This document shows, one piece after another, positions 51,001 to 59,790 of a stretch of DNA of 64,000 nt; position 1 is the first letter of the stretch; every line of letters starts with the position of its first letter. Made by a program: the position numbers and the translations under genes. Under the pieces are notes generated by a model that worked only from the letters and a program-made list of their open reading frames with translations, searched no databases and was not told the origin of the DNA. This DNA comes from Chloroflexota bacterium (lineage in GTDB: Bacteria > Chloroflexota > Anaerolineae > UBA4142), in contig JACRMI010000012.1 in NCBI GenBank assembly GCA_016215025.1, positions 1 through 64,000 on the forward strand, written 5' to 3'.

Positions 51001-51971
51001 TTGCCATCAGCAAACGGCTTGCGGAATTGATGGGCGGCGCGATGTGGGTGGAAAGTGCCGGGGTGGGACAAGGCAGCACGTTTTACTTTACGATTGTTGC
51101 GGCGGCTGCGGCGGCGTTAGACACGCGCAAACTGGCGAGAGGCACGCCCCCAGAGTTGAAGGGTAAGCGTCTCCTGATCGTGGATGATAACGCGACCAAT
51201 CGATTGATCTTGGTGCGGCAGACGCAATCGTGGGGCATGATTGCATGTGAGGCAGAATCTGCACAGCAAGTGTTAGAGCGAATCAAGCTCGATGAGCCGT
51301 ACGACTTGGCGATTTTGGACGTGAGTATGCCAGAAATGGATGGCATTTCGCTCGTCAAAGAAATTCGCCAATTGCACGACGGCAAATCGTTGCCGATTAT
51401 TATTGCCTCATCGCTCGGTCGGCGCGAATCTGCTGCAGAAGATGAACTAGGCATCGCAGCGTTTTTGACCAAGCCACTCAAGCAATCGCAATTGTACGAT
51501 TCGCTAGTCGGCTTGTTTGCGACGGTGCCACTGGCAGCTAAACCGGTCGTGCCTGCTAAATCACAGATGGACCCAGAAATGGCAACGCGTTTGCCACTGC
51601 GCATCCTGATCGCCGAAGACAATGGGGTGAACCAAAAACTGATCATGCGCTTGCTGCAACGCCTGGGCTATCATTCCGATGTGGTGGCGAATGGACACGA
51701 AGTGCTCGATTCGCTCAACCGTCAACCGTACGATGTGATCTTGATGGACGTGCAAATGCCAGAGATGGATGGTCTAGAAGCCACGCGCCGCATTTGCGTG
51801 CAATGGTCAGAGGACGAGCGACCGCGCGTTATTGCGCTGACGGCAAATGCAATGGAAGGCGACCGCGAGGTGTGCCTTGAAGCAGGGATGGACGATTACA
51901 TCAGCAAGCCAATTCAAAGCAGCGAATTGATCGATGCATTGAATCGTGCCAAGCGTGTCATGCGAGAGTGA
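45051..51971 (+). CDS. giant ten-GAF hybrid sensor histidine kinase with two receivers
   Basis: The 2306-residue soluble protein starts with TTG at 45051 after AAAGGAGCTTGAA. A basic, Pro-rich N-terminus is followed by ten GAF domains (each about 175-180 residues, joined by [15 protein letters not shown]-type helical linkers) up to residue about 1770. Then come HisKA with His1790 ([14 protein letters not shown]), an ATPase domain with its N, G1 and G2 boxes, receiver 1 with Asp2090 ([11 protein letters not shown]) and receiver 2 with Asp2233 ([11 protein letters not shown]). All phosphotransfer residues look intact. GAF 2 and 3 are about 177 residues apart and very similar at DNA level, showing recent duplication. 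A palindromic repeat (50821-50877) is inserted in the ATPase domain. No membrane helix; it probably senses cytoplasmic ligands. Confidence 0.92.
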   Translation: MPRRRNSSPRKSQPKKAPARQSPPRVRASVSRIDELHRALKQSEAELALINSIQQGLASQLDFQKIIELVGQKLGEVFDTQDLGIRLYDSKINQIRYPYEIEHGNPIVIQAREPIGLSRHVLQTRQPFVVNQHMRQRLEGIGSVLPADAELSRSMMAMPIIVGDCCTGLIVIDNYEKENAFSKSDVRFLQTVASSLGVALENARLFDETKRLLSETQEHAREDAIIAEVGQLLAAELDVQNIYEIVGEKLRALFDAQVLLIVTFDHAANMLTYRYLVEKGERINAEPSTLRPRDQYLIRTRQPLLVNRDWVKRMEEFGGAKIIPGTAVPQSALYVPLVVGNLVKGYVSIQNVDCEDTFSESDVRLLTTIANSMGVALENARLFDETKRLLTETQQHAREDAISAEVGQLLAAQLDVQNIYEIVGEKLRALFDAQVLMIATLDRTTHLIHFRYLVEKGERQFVEPRIPRGFGKHIIDSGKPLLLNQVTDELRAQYGSTILSGSPPKSYLGVPLVVGGEAFGIISLQNIDHENAFTEDDLRLLGTLALSMAVALENARLFAETEQRAAELAIVNSVQEALASKLELQAICDLVGDKVSVIFDAQSLLIATYDKATNLVQYRYGKETARAMAHRSSPPSTMTRYLMQTRQTLVVNQNLAQWFADQSMTGRIGPGAEAAKSLASVPILVGDEFKGFIYLHNTERENAFSESDVRLLETLTNSMSVALENARLFDEVQTRNREISESLQQQTATSEIMQVIARSRNDVQPVLDLIADYAFRLCDALYCSIYRTDGEMVYEVAKANFSPEALAESEYSYPRPLRHDSSISSRAILDCAVVNLADVPNDPSLPDVTHRYANILGMRGLLAVPLIREGKAIGSISVGKSQPGVFDDKRVALLETFAAQAVIAIENVRSFDEINRLLSETQKRNTELALINLVGQGLTKELDVQKIINLIGDKVGEIFDAQSISVRLVDHVNKLVQYVYFVENGEPQHIDPLPLDTGFDAHVVRTRQPLVVNHDMQARQAELGSFVLPGTEANQSFVGVPILTGDQVLGLITLEAKQENAFSKASVNLLTTLASNLGVALQNARLFEELHALLAMTTRLSELSASMLNAKTVSETAEFVTRALQETFAADIVSLNLLDANGQFEYWDSAGLPPEFYKRAKPRPRGLTNRALKSTEPVIVRDPQQLAENTRALGIQSAIALPLRDEQGALGVLFLNYRVQHEFNQREVGALWLFANQTALAIRRLRLIEETQRLLKETEQRANELSVINAMQHALASKLDQQGVVDVVGDKVRDIFNVGAVMIRLFDLENDRATYPYVHYQGVRRTVEPRAISGFGRQLVETRQPIVINHDSEEYAARAGSRLFAWQEDVKSAILAVPIFTNEKVTGAITLFTPEDDRQFDEQDVNLLSTIASAMSVALENARLFDETQRLLKETVQRAIDLTTINSISQALVSELEFELLIQLVGDKLRDNFGADIAYIAMLDRATNTITFPYSYGQGDPPILKLGEGLTSQILLKRKPLLFNHDEDYRAVGIPTIGFRSKSFIGVPIMVADQAIGVISVQSTKEEERFGETDLRLLSTVAASIGVAIQNARLFDETNQRATEMAALTEIGREISSMLDMNTVLERITESARELLNASAAAVFLLDQDGKTLRPMYTAGEIAEQLKKFQPSLGKGIIGSIAQSGVAEIVVKTTNDPRALSIAGVRLKQAEQIMAAPLSSQNQVIGAMAVWRADDAKPFEQANLNFLVGLTRQAAIAIQNARLFAELEQARIAADSANQAKSSFLANMSHEIRTPMNAIIGMSTLLMETSLDSDQREYADIIRSSGDTLLTIINDILDFSKIEAGKLEFESEPFDLRACIESALDLIAPSAAEKRIDLAYVMADDLPAGIIGDATRLRQILANLLGNAVKFTDQGEVVLSVNATTPTRPHSQTEYEGAGVWELHFAVRDTGIGIPSDRINLLFQSFSQVDASITRRYGGSGLGLAISKRLAELMGGAMWVESAGVGQGSTFYFTIVAAAAAALDTRKLARGTPPELKGKRLLIVDDNATNRLILVRQTQSWGMIACEAESAQQVLERIKLDEPYDLAILDVSMPEMDGISLVKEIRQLHDGKSLPIIIASSLGRRESAAEDELGIAAFLTKPLKQSQLYDSLVGLFATVPLAAKPVVPAKSQMDPEMATRLPLRILIAEDNGVNQKLIMRLLQRLGYHSDVVANGHEVLDSLNRQPYDVILMDVQMPEMDGLEATRRICVQWSEDERPRVIALTANAMEGDREVCLEAGMDDYISKPIQSSELIDALNRAKRVMRE
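50821..50877. repeat. palindromic repeat inside the kinase ATPase domain
   Basis: CCACTCCCACACGCCCACAC begins the left arm (50821-50842), and GAGGGTGCGGGGGTGTGGGA begins the right arm (50856-50877); the reverse complement of the right arm matches the left with few changes. It codes for about 19 residues ([18 protein letters not shown]) between VVLSVNA and [13 protein letters not shown], a position where related kinases have a short loop. Confidence 0.7.
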
Positions 51972-51978
51972 GAGATGG

Positions 51979-52028
51979 ACCTTCCAGGTCGCGCCGCCTC
52001 CGGTGGCGACAAGACCTGGAAGGTTTTT
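51979..52028 (+). terminator. terminator-like hairpin after the ten-GAF kinase
   Basis: ACCTTCCAGGTC (51979-51990) pairs with GACCTGGAAGGT (52013-52024), with an inner CGCCGCC/GGTGGCG stem, followed by TTTTAT. It sits eight bases after the kinase stop and just before the ribosome site of the receiver gene. The CCTTCCAGG core is repeated in a variant at 52504-52562, so it may belong to a repeat family. Confidence 0.6.
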
Positions 52029-52045
52029 ATCCAAAGGAGGGACGC

Positions 52046-52456
52046 GTGGACAAACTGCATGAACCCAAGCAGAAAATTCTAGTGATCGATGATGATCCAG
52101 ATATTCGCGATATTATTAGCACCACGTTAGAAGCTCGTGGCTATGAGGTGCTTACCGCAGCGACCGGTAACGATGGTCTCAAAGTGGCCAAATCAACCGT
52201 GCCTGATTTAATTCTTCTCGACATTATGCTGCCTGACATGAATGGCTATGAGTTGTGTACTCAACTACGTTCTCTGAAAGTCACATCAGAAATATCCGTC
52301 GTTATGATGACTGCCGCAGACCAACCTTCAGATGTGGTACGCGGATTCGTCGTAGGGACAGATGAGTATGTTACAAAACCATTCGGTATAGAGGAACTGG
52401 TTGCTCGAATCAACGCCCAACTACGGCGGAGAAAAATTACACGCTCTAAAGTTTAG
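52046..52456 (+). CDS. stand-alone receiver-domain response regulator
   Basis: The 136-residue protein starts with GTG at 52046 after AAAGGAGGGACGC; the longer frame from 51968 runs through the hairpin and is rejected. It consists of one receiver: acidic cluster Asp15-Asp17, phosphorylation site Asp59 (LLDIMLPDMNG), Thr89 and Lys111 (VTKPFG), then a short basic end. There is no output domain, so it may be a phosphate carrier or act on another protein. Lying 75 bases after the giant hybrid kinase, in the same direction, it is a natural target or competitor of that kinase. Confidence 0.9.
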   Translation: MDKLHEPKQKILVIDDDPDIRDIISTTLEARGYEVLTAATGNDGLKVAKSTVPDLILLDIMLPDMNGYELCTQLRSLKVTSEISVVMMTAADQPSDVVRGFVVGTDEYVTKPFGIEELVARINAQLRRRKITRSKV

Positions 52457-52503
52457 GAATCCAGCGCACAAATCAAGGTCCTTGTTCACTAGGAGCTGTG
52501 AAT

Positions 52504-52567
52504 CTAAAGACTTGCCAGGTTTCCTTGGATCCGAAAGGAGTTACAACCTGGAAAGTCTTTAGCTTTT
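52504..52567 (+). terminator. inverted repeat/terminator after the receiver gene
   Basis: CTAAAGACTTGCCAGGTT (52504-52521) pairs with AACCTGGAAAGTCTTTAG (52545-52562), with one or two mismatches, and is followed by CTTTTTG. The rest of 52457-52783 has no gene I can support; an 84-codon frame across the hairpin (52498-52752) is not credible. Confidence 0.6.
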
Positions 52568-52783
52568 TGTACCGTCGTTGTCAAGGTCTTGTAATTCAAG
52601 CGGAAAAGCCGCTAGGGATTGTTGACTGGAAAGAGTTTGATTTGTATACTAGAAGCGCCTTGTTTATCCGATTAGGTATGCTTCATTTCCAATTATGCTC
52701 CATGCCTTTGACATTGTTTGTTACGTTCCGCAGCTTTCCAGCGCGTAAGTGATGAGCACGTCTAGCCGGATAAACTCAGTAGG

Positions 52784-54112
52784 ATGAATATGAACTCGAT
52801 AGCGATTGAAATCCTGATTATCTTTCTCCTCTTCATTGCCAATGGAGTATTCGCCATGTCGGAGATTGCCATTATCTCGGCGCGGAAATTGCGGCTCCAA
52901 CAACGCGCCCAGGAAGGTAACACCGGCGCGCGGATGGCGCTTGACCTCGCCAATGCTCCCAACAATTTTCTATCTGCTCTGCAGATTGGCATTACGTTGA
53001 TCGGAATACTGGCGGGCGCATTCAGCGGCGCTACGTTAGCTGAGAGATTGACAGCTCAATTCAATCGGATTGAATTCATCGCACCCTACAGCGAAGGTCT
53101 CGCAATTCTGATTGTTGCTATCGTGATAACCTACCTCTCGCTCGTGATTGGCGAATTAGTGCCTAAACGACTTGCGTTAAATAACCCGGAACAGATTGCC
53201 AGCATCCTTGCTCCACTCATAACAGGAATATCGCGAATGACTCATCCAATTGTTCATCTCCTCAACTTGTCCACCGATGCCTTGTTGCGTCTTCTCGGAA
53301 CCCGCAAGTCCGCTGAACCGGCCGTGACCGAAGATGAAATCCGCTTGATCATCGATCAGGGCACGCAGGTCGGCGTGCTTGAGCCGACCGAACAAAAAAT
53401 GGTTGAGCGCGTGTTTCGCCTCGACGACCGAAAAGTGAATAGTCTAATGACGCCTCGCCTGGAGATTGTCTGGCTTGATGTCAACGATCCGCTCGAACTT
53501 AACTTGAAAAAGATCATGAGCAGTGGTCATTCGACTTTTCCTGTTGGGCTAGCCAATCTCGATGTTGTGTTCGGACTGCTCAACGCGAAAGACTTGTTGG
53601 CGTCAAGTTTAAGCGGTCAACCTACAGACCTGCAGGCTCTCGCGAAACCGGCATTGTTTGTTCCGGAGAGCATGACTGTCTTGGATCTGTTGGAACAATT
53701 CAAGTCTAGCCACACTCACAGCGCCCTTGTTACCGATGAGTACGGCGGCACCCAAGGATTGGTGACCATCAACAACATCATGGAATCCATTGTGGGCGAT
53801 CTTCCGATAACGGGGCAACCAGCCACTCCCGAAGTTGTGCAACGTTCTGACGGATCGTGGTTGGTCGATGGCATGTTGTTGATCGACGAATTCAAGGAAC
53901 TGGTCAAGCTGGACGAACTGCCAGATGAAGAGCAATACCATACTGTCGGTGGGCTGGTCATAACTTGCTTGGGACGTATTCCCATTGCGGGGGATTATTT
54001 TGAATTGGGGAGCGTCCGGCTTGAGGTGGTCGATATGGATGAACGGCGTGTTGACAAAGTCCTCGTCATTCCCGAATCAAGTAGCACCGCGCGAGCGCAA
54101 ACACACGCGTGA
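52784..54112 (+). CDS. CNNM/HlyC-type membrane protein with CBS pair
   Basis: The 442-residue protein has a DUF21/CNNM membrane domain of about four helices (8-28, 62-82, 97-120, 130-150), including the AMSEIAIISARKLRLQQ segment near the start, and a CBS pair (about 215-335, LMTPRLEIVWLD, HSALVTDEYGGTQGLVTINNIMESIVGD). The C-terminal CorC_HlyC domain follows (DGSWLVDGMLLIDEFKELV, about 350-430). Members handle Mg2+ or other divalent cations (CNNM/CorC/YfjD types) or are annotated as haemolysin-like; haemolysis is doubtful. The start has AGGA nearby. It ends with a strong terminator and is not obviously part of the flanking kinases. Confidence 0.9.
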   Translation: MNMNSIAIEILIIFLLFIANGVFAMSEIAIISARKLRLQQRAQEGNTGARMALDLANAPNNFLSALQIGITLIGILAGAFSGATLAERLTAQFNRIEFIAPYSEGLAILIVAIVITYLSLVIGELVPKRLALNNPEQIASILAPLITGISRMTHPIVHLLNLSTDALLRLLGTRKSAEPAVTEDEIRLIIDQGTQVGVLEPTEQKMVERVFRLDDRKVNSLMTPRLEIVWLDVNDPLELNLKKIMSSGHSTFPVGLANLDVVFGLLNAKDLLASSLSGQPTDLQALAKPALFVPESMTVLDLLEQFKSSHTHSALVTDEYGGTQGLVTINNIMESIVGDLPITGQPATPEVVQRSDGSWLVDGMLLIDEFKELVKLDELPDEEQYHTVGGLVITCLGRIPIAGDYFELGSVRLEVVDMDERRVDKVLVIPESSSTARAQTHA

Positions 54113-54123
54113 CCACAAGTGAA

Positions 54124-54156
54124 AGAGAGGCGATACGCAATCTGTATCGCCTCTCT
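54124..54156 (+). terminator. strong hairpin terminator
   Basis: AGAGAGGCGATAC (54124-54136) and GTATCGCCTCTCT (54144-54156) pair perfectly over 13 bases around GCAATCT. It begins 12 bases after the CNNM stop codon and also faces the end of the convergent hybrid kinase. A run of T is weak (CGCTGTTTC). Confidence 0.65.
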
Positions 54157-54271
54157 CGCTGTTTCAAGCTATAGAATGGAAAAGACGGTTTGAATTTCGC
54201 CTCAACGAATTCTGCTCACCTGGCACATGTGATTCGTTTATTCGTTTTCGCGAAGCGATTTGCTGAATTGA

Positions 54272-56482
54272 CTATTTCCTCAACCCCCAATGTTCGATCA
54301 CGCGTTGCAATTCCTTAACTTGAACCGGTTTGCTTACATAATCGCTCATGCCGACGGCGAGACATGCTTCGCGGTCGCCCGCCATCGCGTTGGCGGTCAT
54401 CGCAATGATGCGTGGACGCTCTCGGGGTCGCCACCTGCGCCGGATTTGTTTCGTTGCTTCCAAGCCGTCCATTTCTGGCATCTGCACATCCATCAGCACC
54501 AAGTCATATTGTTCGCGGCGCAACGCGTCCAAAACTTCCAATCCGTTAGAGACGACATCGGGACTATAGCCCATTCGCTCCAACAATCGTTTTGCCAGTT
54601 TTTGATTGACGATATTATCTTCGGCGACGAGGATGCGCAAAGGCACGCGCTGACCCAAGGATGAATCGAATTCCGATTCGCTTTTTGATTGCTCATGCGC
54701 TTTACTTGTCAAAGTTGCGAGCATGGTATTATACAATTGAGATTGACTCTCGGGTTGAGTCAATAGCGCGGCAAACCGTGACGTATTGAACGGTAAATCA
54801 TTTTCCGGGGTTGTCAGTAGCATCAATGGCAGTGTGTCGGCATTGCGATACTTGCGAATTTCGGTGATCAGATATTCGCAATCGAGGCCGGAGACTTGCA
54901 TGTCGAAAATAGCGAGATCGAAATATTCATCGCGCTGAATCAGCTTGATTGCCTCTGCTGGAGTCGCGGCGGACGAGGCGACCATGCCCCAGGAACCTAA
55001 CAACCAGACCAGGTACTGGCGATTGGTCTTGTCATTCCCGGTCACAAGGACACGTTTGTCGTGTAACTCGGCATGACCTGCCATGTAATCGGGTTGGGCT
55101 AGCACACCTTGGCGGGTCTCAATCGTAAAATAGAACGTCGAACCTTTGCCCGGCACGCCTTCACTTTCGACCCACATCCTGCCGCCCATCAATTCTGCCA
55201 ATCGTTTGCTCATGGCGAGTCCCAAGCCCGATCCAGCGAATTTGGGTGTAACAGAAACGTCCGTTTTAGAAAACGCTTGAAAGAGTCGATCTATATTTTC
55301 TTTTGAAATACCGTTACCCGTATCATGCACCGAGAAATGGAGCAGCATGTAAATCTTGTCGAGATCGACCTGGCGCGTTACGTGTATTTGAATCTGTCCA
55401 TAGTCGGTGCATTCGATTGCATTCTTGAGCAAGTTGATGAGGATTTGACGCAGTCGCATGACATCTGATGCGATGACGTTCGGAACATTTGGTTCCACGA
55501 TATAGGATACGTTGATTCGTTTTGCCAATGCGTCAGACGCAATGACCTCTATCGCCGATTGGATACATTCGCGCAGATCGAACGGTTCTCTGGCGAGTTC
55601 CATTCTGCCCGCTTCGACCTTGGAGAAATCCAGAATGTTGTTGATGACGGATAACAAGGACTCACTGCTTGAGCGAATCGTTTCCGCCAGTTCTCGTTGT
55701 TCGGGTGTGAGCGTTGTATCCAGCAACAAACCACTCATGCCGATCACGCCGTTCATGGGCGTGCGAATTTCGTGACTCATGCTTGCCAAGAAAACGGCTT
55801 TGGCGCGGGTCGCATCCACAACGTCCGCTCGTGCATCCTTGAGTTCTCGCGTCTTAGCTTCCAAGTGAGCGTTACTCTCGGCAAGTTTTTGTTCCAGATT
55901 CTTTTTTACAAGACGAGATTTTGTTATCGCCTCTTCCAAAGCGATAGCGTTCTTGTAATTTTTGCGAGCGGTGTTTTCGAGAAATGCGGTGACGAGCCAA
56001 ACGAGGATTCCATAGGCGACGACGAGGACAAGATATGCGCCGTCTACTGGCAAACCAAAGAGAAGAAGGAGCATCAAGGGCAAGCCCGCCCAAGGAGCGA
56101 TAAAGACTGCACTCAACAATCCGACTAGGGCAAGCTCTAGTCCGCCGAATTGATTCGTTGCGATGGAGGTAGGGACCAAGCGCAGCAAGAGCATATTCAA
56201 GAGTAAAAAGAGTCGCGCGGCCGAAATGGGATTACGATTTGCAAGAAATCGGGTGAGGATGGCGGAGATGAAACACGCGATCCAAACGATCCATTCGCCG
56301 TCGGTGAACCAAGCGAAGACCCAACCAACGAACGAGAGGGGAATTGCGGCACTAATCAAGACCAGCGACGAGCGTTCACGCCACGCATCGGGTTGGTCAA
56401 GGTGGTGCGGACGCGTTGACTGTTCAAGCCAAACAAAGATTCGTTCAACCAAAGAGAAAGCGATCGGATTGTCGCGGTTCAT
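54272..56482 (-). CDS. membrane hybrid histidine kinase with pseudo-receiver and receiver
   Basis: The 736-residue kinase starts MNRDNPIAF at ATG 56482 (a TTG 11 codons earlier is less likely). It has about five or six membrane helices (37-165), a coiled coil (about 175-230), HisKA with His237 ([19 protein letters not shown]), and an ATPase domain. A first receiver is degenerate: VTGNDKTNR in place of the acidic pair, LTQPES in place of the TKP lysine. A second receiver is intact ([23 protein letters not shown]). The layout of kinase, two receivers and shared GLGLA(M/I)[10 protein letters not shown] segments shows that it is a paralogue of the ten-GAF kinase. An Hpt gene just upstream on the same strand probably receives the phosphate. 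Confidence 0.9.
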   Translation of the reverse strand: MNRDNPIAFSLVERIFVWLEQSTRPHHLDQPDAWRERSSLVLISAAIPLSFVGWVFAWFTDGEWIVWIACFISAILTRFLANRNPISAARLFLLLNMLLLRLVPTSIATNQFGGLELALVGLLSAVFIAPWAGLPLMLLLLFGLPVDGAYLVLVVAYGILVWLVTAFLENTARKNYKNAIALEEAITKSRLVKKNLEQKLAESNAHLEAKTRELKDARADVVDATRAKAVFLASMSHEIRTPMNGVIGMSGLLLDTTLTPEQRELAETIRSSSESLLSVINNILDFSKVEAGRMELAREPFDLRECIQSAIEVIASDALAKRINVSYIVEPNVPNVIASDVMRLRQILINLLKNAIECTDYGQIQIHVTRQVDLDKIYMLLHFSVHDTGNGISKENIDRLFQAFSKTDVSVTPKFAGSGLGLAMSKRLAELMGGRMWVESEGVPGKGSTFYFTIETRQGVLAQPDYMAGHAELHDKRVLVTGNDKTNRQYLVWLLGSWGMVASSAATPAEAIKLIQRDEYFDLAIFDMQVSGLDCEYLITEIRKYRNADTLPLMLLTTPENDLPFNTSRFAALLTQPESQSQLYNTMLATLTSKAHEQSKSESEFDSSLGQRVPLRILVAEDNIVNQKLAKRLLERMGYSPDVVSNGLEVLDALRREQYDLVLMDVQMPEMDGLEATKQIRRRWRPRERPRIIAMTANAMAGDREACLAVGMSDYVSKPVQVKELQRVIEHWGLRK

Positions 56483-56593
56483 AACCAATTGATCGAGTCG
56501 GAAGGTGTGGTGCAAATGCCGATTACGTGCAACGAGCGAAGAAAACGTACAAGCGAGTCAAGATTTCTTGGGGCTGATAGAGGCGCGCCGGAC

Positions 56594-56944
56594 TTAGGCA
56601 CCACGCATTTTGCGTAAATCGCGCGCGACCTGAAAGTACTGGGTTTCCATCGACCTTAAAATTTCCGATGCTCCCTTTAGTGTGTTCGACTTTCCCAGTG
56701 CCTCCAAGTCCTTGGCAAGCGAGGAGAATTGAACAGCGCCAAAGTTCGCGCTGGTCGATTTGATAGAATGAGCCGCACGGCGCATTTCGTCTATTTTGCC
56801 TTCTGCCACTGCTTGGCGGATTTTTTCAAGCGTTCTTGACGTATCGGCAAGATAGGCGTCGATCAATTCGCAGATATAATCTTCTCCCATGTCTTGTTTC
56901 AATTTGTCGAACATGGACAGATCAATGCTCATCGGTTTGCTCAT
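56594..56944 (-). CDS. Hpt (histidine phosphotransfer) domain protein
   Basis: The 116-residue four-helix protein has phosphoacceptor His59 in AAHSIKSTSANFGAVQFSSLAKDLE, the standard Hpt motif with Lys/Ser following. It has GAGGAGCCAGAGGC before its ATG and its own strong promoter (57002-57030). It precedes the hybrid kinase by 111 bases, in the same direction. It would shuttle phosphate between the hybrid kinases' receivers and a final regulator, possibly the single receiver at 52046-52456. Confidence 0.92.
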   Translation of the reverse strand: MSKPMSIDLSMFDKLKQDMGEDYICELIDAYLADTSRTLEKIRQAVAEGKIDEMRRAAHSIKSTSANFGAVQFSSLAKDLEALGKSNTLKGASEILRSMETQYFQVARDLRKMRGA

Positions 56945-57001
56945 GCCTCTGGCTCCTCGACGGTTTGTGCTGCAATGCGTTCGTCGAGTAAACTTTCGCT
57001 C

Positions 57002-57030
57002 ATTATAACCGTTGTTACCGAATTTGCCAA
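57002..57030 (-). promoter_or_regulatory. strong promoter for the Hpt-kinase genes
   Basis: On the minus strand TTGGCA (57030-57025), 17 bases, then TATAAT (57007-57002). The -10 box is perfect and the -35 matches 5/6. Start of transcription would be near 56995, about 50 bases before the Hpt ATG. Confidence 0.6.
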
Positions 57031-57054
57031 AATGCCATTTGGGCTATGTAAATA

Positions 57055-57083
57055 TTGACAGAAATAGAGTCCCGGTGTATAGT
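57055..57083 (+). promoter_or_regulatory. near-consensus promoter for the GntR gene
   Basis: TTGACA (57055-57060), 17 bases, then TATAGT (57078-57083); this is the best sigma-70-like promoter in the window. Transcription would start near 57090, right at the operator palindrome. Confidence 0.7.
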
Positions 57084-57092
57084 GCCTATGGA

Positions 57093-57106
57093 CGTTGGAC
57101 GTCCAA
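57093..57106 (+). promoter_or_regulatory. GntR-type operator palindrome
   Basis: GTTGGACGTCCAAC is a perfect 14-base palindrome centred about ten bases after the -10 box. HutC-type GntR regulators bind short palindromes of this kind, often overlapping their own promoter. Its place in the leader argues against the TTG at 57095 as translation start. Confidence 0.6.
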
Positions 57107-57133
57107 CCTCTCAACGTCGAAAGGGCATTTCCA

Positions 57134-57856
57134 TTGCTCCGCTCACAGTTGCACGTGCAAGTGCGGGATCACATTCTCGAACTGACACACCAGCGAAAGC
57201 TGCAAGCGGGTGACCAGCTTCCCAGTGAGGCTGAACTTAGCCAAGCCATCGGGGTTAGTCGCAACACCATCCGCGAAGCCTTGATGACTTTGGAGCGTGA
57301 TGGCATGGTGGTGCGGCGACATGGCATCGGTACGTTTATCACGCCTGTGCCGCAACATTTGCGAACCAGCTTGCATCAAGTTCTGCCTATTCCCGAATTG
57401 ATTGCGTCCTCCGGTTTCGAACCCCACATCAAGAACCTGAAAATCGCTGTAGCGCAAGCACCCTCTGAAGCGTACGAAATTCTTCAAGCCACTTCCAATG
57501 ATCCGTTGCTCTCCATTTCCTTGCTTTATCTCGCCGACAAGCGCCCTGCTATCCATGTTACATACTGGTTGATTCCATCGTTAAATATTCAACCAAGTGA
57601 TTGGAACACCTTCGACGGGCACATGATCAACTTTGTCGAACGCTTGATGCCGTTGCGGATCCATCATACCGTCGCTCGCATCTTTGCGGTCACTGCGACG
57701 AAACAATTAGCCGATACACTAAAGGTTAAACGTTCCAGTCCATTACTCAAGATGGTGCACACCGCCTATACCGCCGATGGACAGCCGATTTATTGCAGCA
57801 CCTCTTATCAAGACTCCGATTTGCTTGAAGTAACCGTCGTGCGCCAACGAAAATAA
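57134..57856 (+). CDS. GntR-family regulator, HutC/UTRA type
   Basis: The protein is about 240 residues from TTG 57134, which follows AAGGG with an eight-base spacing. The frame extends to TTG 57095, but that would start inside the operator and almost at the predicted transcript start. A winged helix (QVRDHILELTHQRKLQAGDQLPSEAELSQAIGVSRNTIREALMTLERDGMVVRRHGIGTFI) is followed by a UTRA-like ligand domain of about 150 residues. HutC-type regulators respond to small metabolites and repress their own operon. The gene lies directly upstream of a complete Dpp-type importer in the same direction, so the importer's substrate or a product is the likely effector. Confidence 0.9.
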   Translation: MLRSQLHVQVRDHILELTHQRKLQAGDQLPSEAELSQAIGVSRNTIREALMTLERDGMVVRRHGIGTFITPVPQHLRTSLHQVLPIPELIASSGFEPHIKNLKIAVAQAPSEAYEILQATSNDPLLSISLLYLADKRPAIHVTYWLIPSLNIQPSDWNTFDGHMINFVERLMPLRIHHTVARIFAVTATKQLADTLKVKRSSPLLKMVHTAYTADGQPIYCSTSYQDSDLLEVTVVRQRK

Positions 57857-57881
57857 TCGGAACCGCTTCATATCTAAAACT

Positions 57882-57902
57882 CGCAACGACGATGACGTTG
57901 CG
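57882..57902 (+). other. stem-loop between regulator and importer genes
   Basis: CGCAACG (57882-57888) and CGTTGCG (57896-57902) pair perfectly around ACGATGA, followed by GCAAAAAATC. No T-run follows, so it may modulate read-through or mRNA stability rather than end transcription. It is 26 bases before the start of the binding-protein gene, whose ribosome site (AGGAGG) is outside the stem. Confidence 0.45.
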
Positions 57903-57927
57903 GCAAAAAATCGAAGAGGAGGAATGT

Positions 57928-59718
57928 ATGTTGCGTTCGATCAAATTGTTATTGTTGTTCGTTATTCTGGCGCTGATCATTGTCGGCTGCGCGTCGCCAA
58001 CGGTGGAACCGACGAAAGCGCCACCGCCTGCTAGTTCGTCTAGCAGCGCAGCTTCCGTGGCGTCGTCAGTTTCTTCGGCTGTGCCGACGTCAGTGCCTGC
58101 ATCAACCTCAGCACCGACCGTAGCGGCGACCAGTCCGACTGCCGCAACCAAGGCTCCAGAACCTACCAAGGCTCCTGCGCCAACGGTTGCGCCTACGGCG
58201 GCGGGTGCTCAACCGGTTCGCGGTGGCATTGCCGTCATTGCGACTGATTCTGATCCGGATCAATTGAACCCAGGTTTCACGACGAGTTATAACATCGGCG
58301 ACATTGGTTCAAAGATCTTCAATGGCTTGATCTGGCTCGATCCAAACTGGGTGCCGCAACCCCAGCTTGCCGAGTCGTGGACGATCTCAAGCGATGCCAA
58401 GGTGTACACGTTCAAACTGCGCAGTGGCGTAACTTGGCACGATGGCAAGCCGTTCACCAGCGCCGATGTTAAATATTCATTCGACGAAATTCTGCTCAAG
58501 CTTCACCCGCGGACCAAGGGACTCGCCGCGCGCATCAGTACTCTTGCCGCGCCCGACGCCCAAACAGTTGTCTTTACGTTGAAAGATCCCTATGCGCCGT
58601 TCATGCTTGGCTTGACGGTGTTCGATGCGCCGATCTTGCCCAAGCACCTATATGATGGACAAGGCGATGTAACCAAGAACCCAGCTAATCTCAAACCCAT
58701 TGGCACTGGACCATTCAAGTTTTCGGAATGGAACAAGGGCAGCACGATCAAGCTCGTCCGCAACGAGAACTATTTCGAAAAAGGTCTGCCGTACTTGGAT
58801 GGTTTGGTCTACCAAATCATTCCGCAAGCCGCCAATCGTTCGACCGCGCTGGAAACCGGCGAAGTGGATTATGTGGTCGATTTCTATTTTCCCAAAACGG
58901 ATGTCAAGCGGTTGGAATCAACGGGCAAGTTTGTCGTCAAGCGTGGTCAGGGCGCGCCTGCCATCGAATTCATGATGTTCAATACTCGCAGCAAAGCGCT
59001 CGCGACTAAAGAAGCGCGGCAAGCCATTGCGATGGTGATTGATCGCAAACGTATCGTCGATCAAGCGATGAACGGTATTGCGCGCGTGGGTTTTGGTCCT
59101 TTCGGCGATGGTTTTAAATGGTTGGTCAATCCCGATGCCGGTTACGACAAACTATATCCGCTCAATGTCGCCAAAGCCAAAAGCACGTTGGACGCGGCGG
59201 GCGTGACGGCAGGCGCTGATGGTTCACGCGGCACATTGCGCTTGATTGTCGATACAGCGCGCGGACCGCACGTTACCGCCGCCCAAATCATCAAAGAGAA
59301 TCTCAAAGAAATTGGCTTTAATGTCGATGTGCAACCCTTGGAACGCTCGGTGATGATTCAAAAAGTTTTCCTCGATTGGGATTACGACCTCACCTTGCAA
59401 TCGTTCGTTTCGAGTGGTGATCCCGCGATTGGGTATCATCGATTGTACTTGACGGCGACAACCAAGGCGCAGTTCACGAATCAGACGGGCTATACCAATC
59501 CAGCCGTGGATGATTTGTTCACCAAAGCCGCGACGACGCCGAATCAAGCTGATCGCGCGGGATTCTACAAAAACGCACAAACGATTTTGGCAGCAGATTT
59601 GTCCAGCATCGTCCTCTTTGACGATGAGGGTGTCGATTTTGCCAGCAAAAAGTTGAATGGCTTGTTCAGTGGCATCGAATCGCGTGACCGCTTTGATTTA
59701 GTTTGGATGTCAAAATAG
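57928..59718 (+). CDS. ABC importer substrate-binding lipoprotein (SBP_bac_5)
   Basis: The 596-residue lipoprotein starts at ATG 57928 after AGGAGG; the 12 earlier in-frame codons are ignored. A lipoprotein signal ends in LIIVGC (Cys21). A Ser/Thr/Pro/Ala-rich linker (about 22-92) leads to the solute-binding domain (GGIAVIATDSDPDQLNPGFT..., NIGDIGSKIFNGLIWLDP, SWTISSDAKVYTFKLRSGVTWHDGKPFTSADVKYSF, GTGPFKFSEWNKGSTIKLVRNENYF), typical of the peptide/nickel family. It delivers its ligand to DppBCDF encoded just after. The family includes binders of peptides, nickel and sugars, so 'dipeptide' is only the default name. The C-terminus overlaps no repeat. Confidence 0.92.
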   Translation: MLRSIKLLLLFVILALIIVGCASPTVEPTKAPPPASSSSSAASVASSVSSAVPTSVPASTSAPTVAATSPTAATKAPEPTKAPAPTVAPTAAGAQPVRGGIAVIATDSDPDQLNPGFTTSYNIGDIGSKIFNGLIWLDPNWVPQPQLAESWTISSDAKVYTFKLRSGVTWHDGKPFTSADVKYSFDEILLKLHPRTKGLAARISTLAAPDAQTVVFTLKDPYAPFMLGLTVFDAPILPKHLYDGQGDVTKNPANLKPIGTGPFKFSEWNKGSTIKLVRNENYFEKGLPYLDGLVYQIIPQAANRSTALETGEVDYVVDFYFPKTDVKRLESTGKFVVKRGQGAPAIEFMMFNTRSKALATKEARQAIAMVIDRKRIVDQAMNGIARVGFGPFGDGFKWLVNPDAGYDKLYPLNVAKAKSTLDAAGVTAGADGSRGTLRLIVDTARGPHVTAAQIIKENLKEIGFNVDVQPLERSVMIQKVFLDWDYDLTLQSFVSSGDPAIGYHRLYLTATTKAQFTNQTGYTNPAVDDLFTKAATTPNQADRAGFYKNAQTILAADLSSIVLFDDEGVDFASKKLNGLFSGIESRDRFDLVWMSK

Positions 59719-59724
59719 AGATTT

Positions 59725-59790
59725 GATGTTAGAAGTTGGAGGTTGGAGTTTGTGAGAGCACGCTCCAATCTCCAATTCCAACTTCCAATA
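59725..59790. repeat. inverted repeat, GGAAGTTGGAAGTTAGA family, copy 2
   Basis: ATGTTAGAAGTTGGAGGTTG (59726-59745) is the left arm and CTCCAATCTCCAATTCCAAC (59763-59782) with TTCCAATA the right. It lies between the binding-protein and dppB genes; the ATG of dppB is the base after the repeat, so the start has no ribosome site other than repeat sequence. Confidence 0.7.

Noticed and set aside
52498-52752. 84-codon plus-strand frame after the receiver gene
   Set aside because: It begins within the inverted repeat/terminator at 52504-52562, has no ribosome site and no domain; composition does not resemble neighbouring genes.
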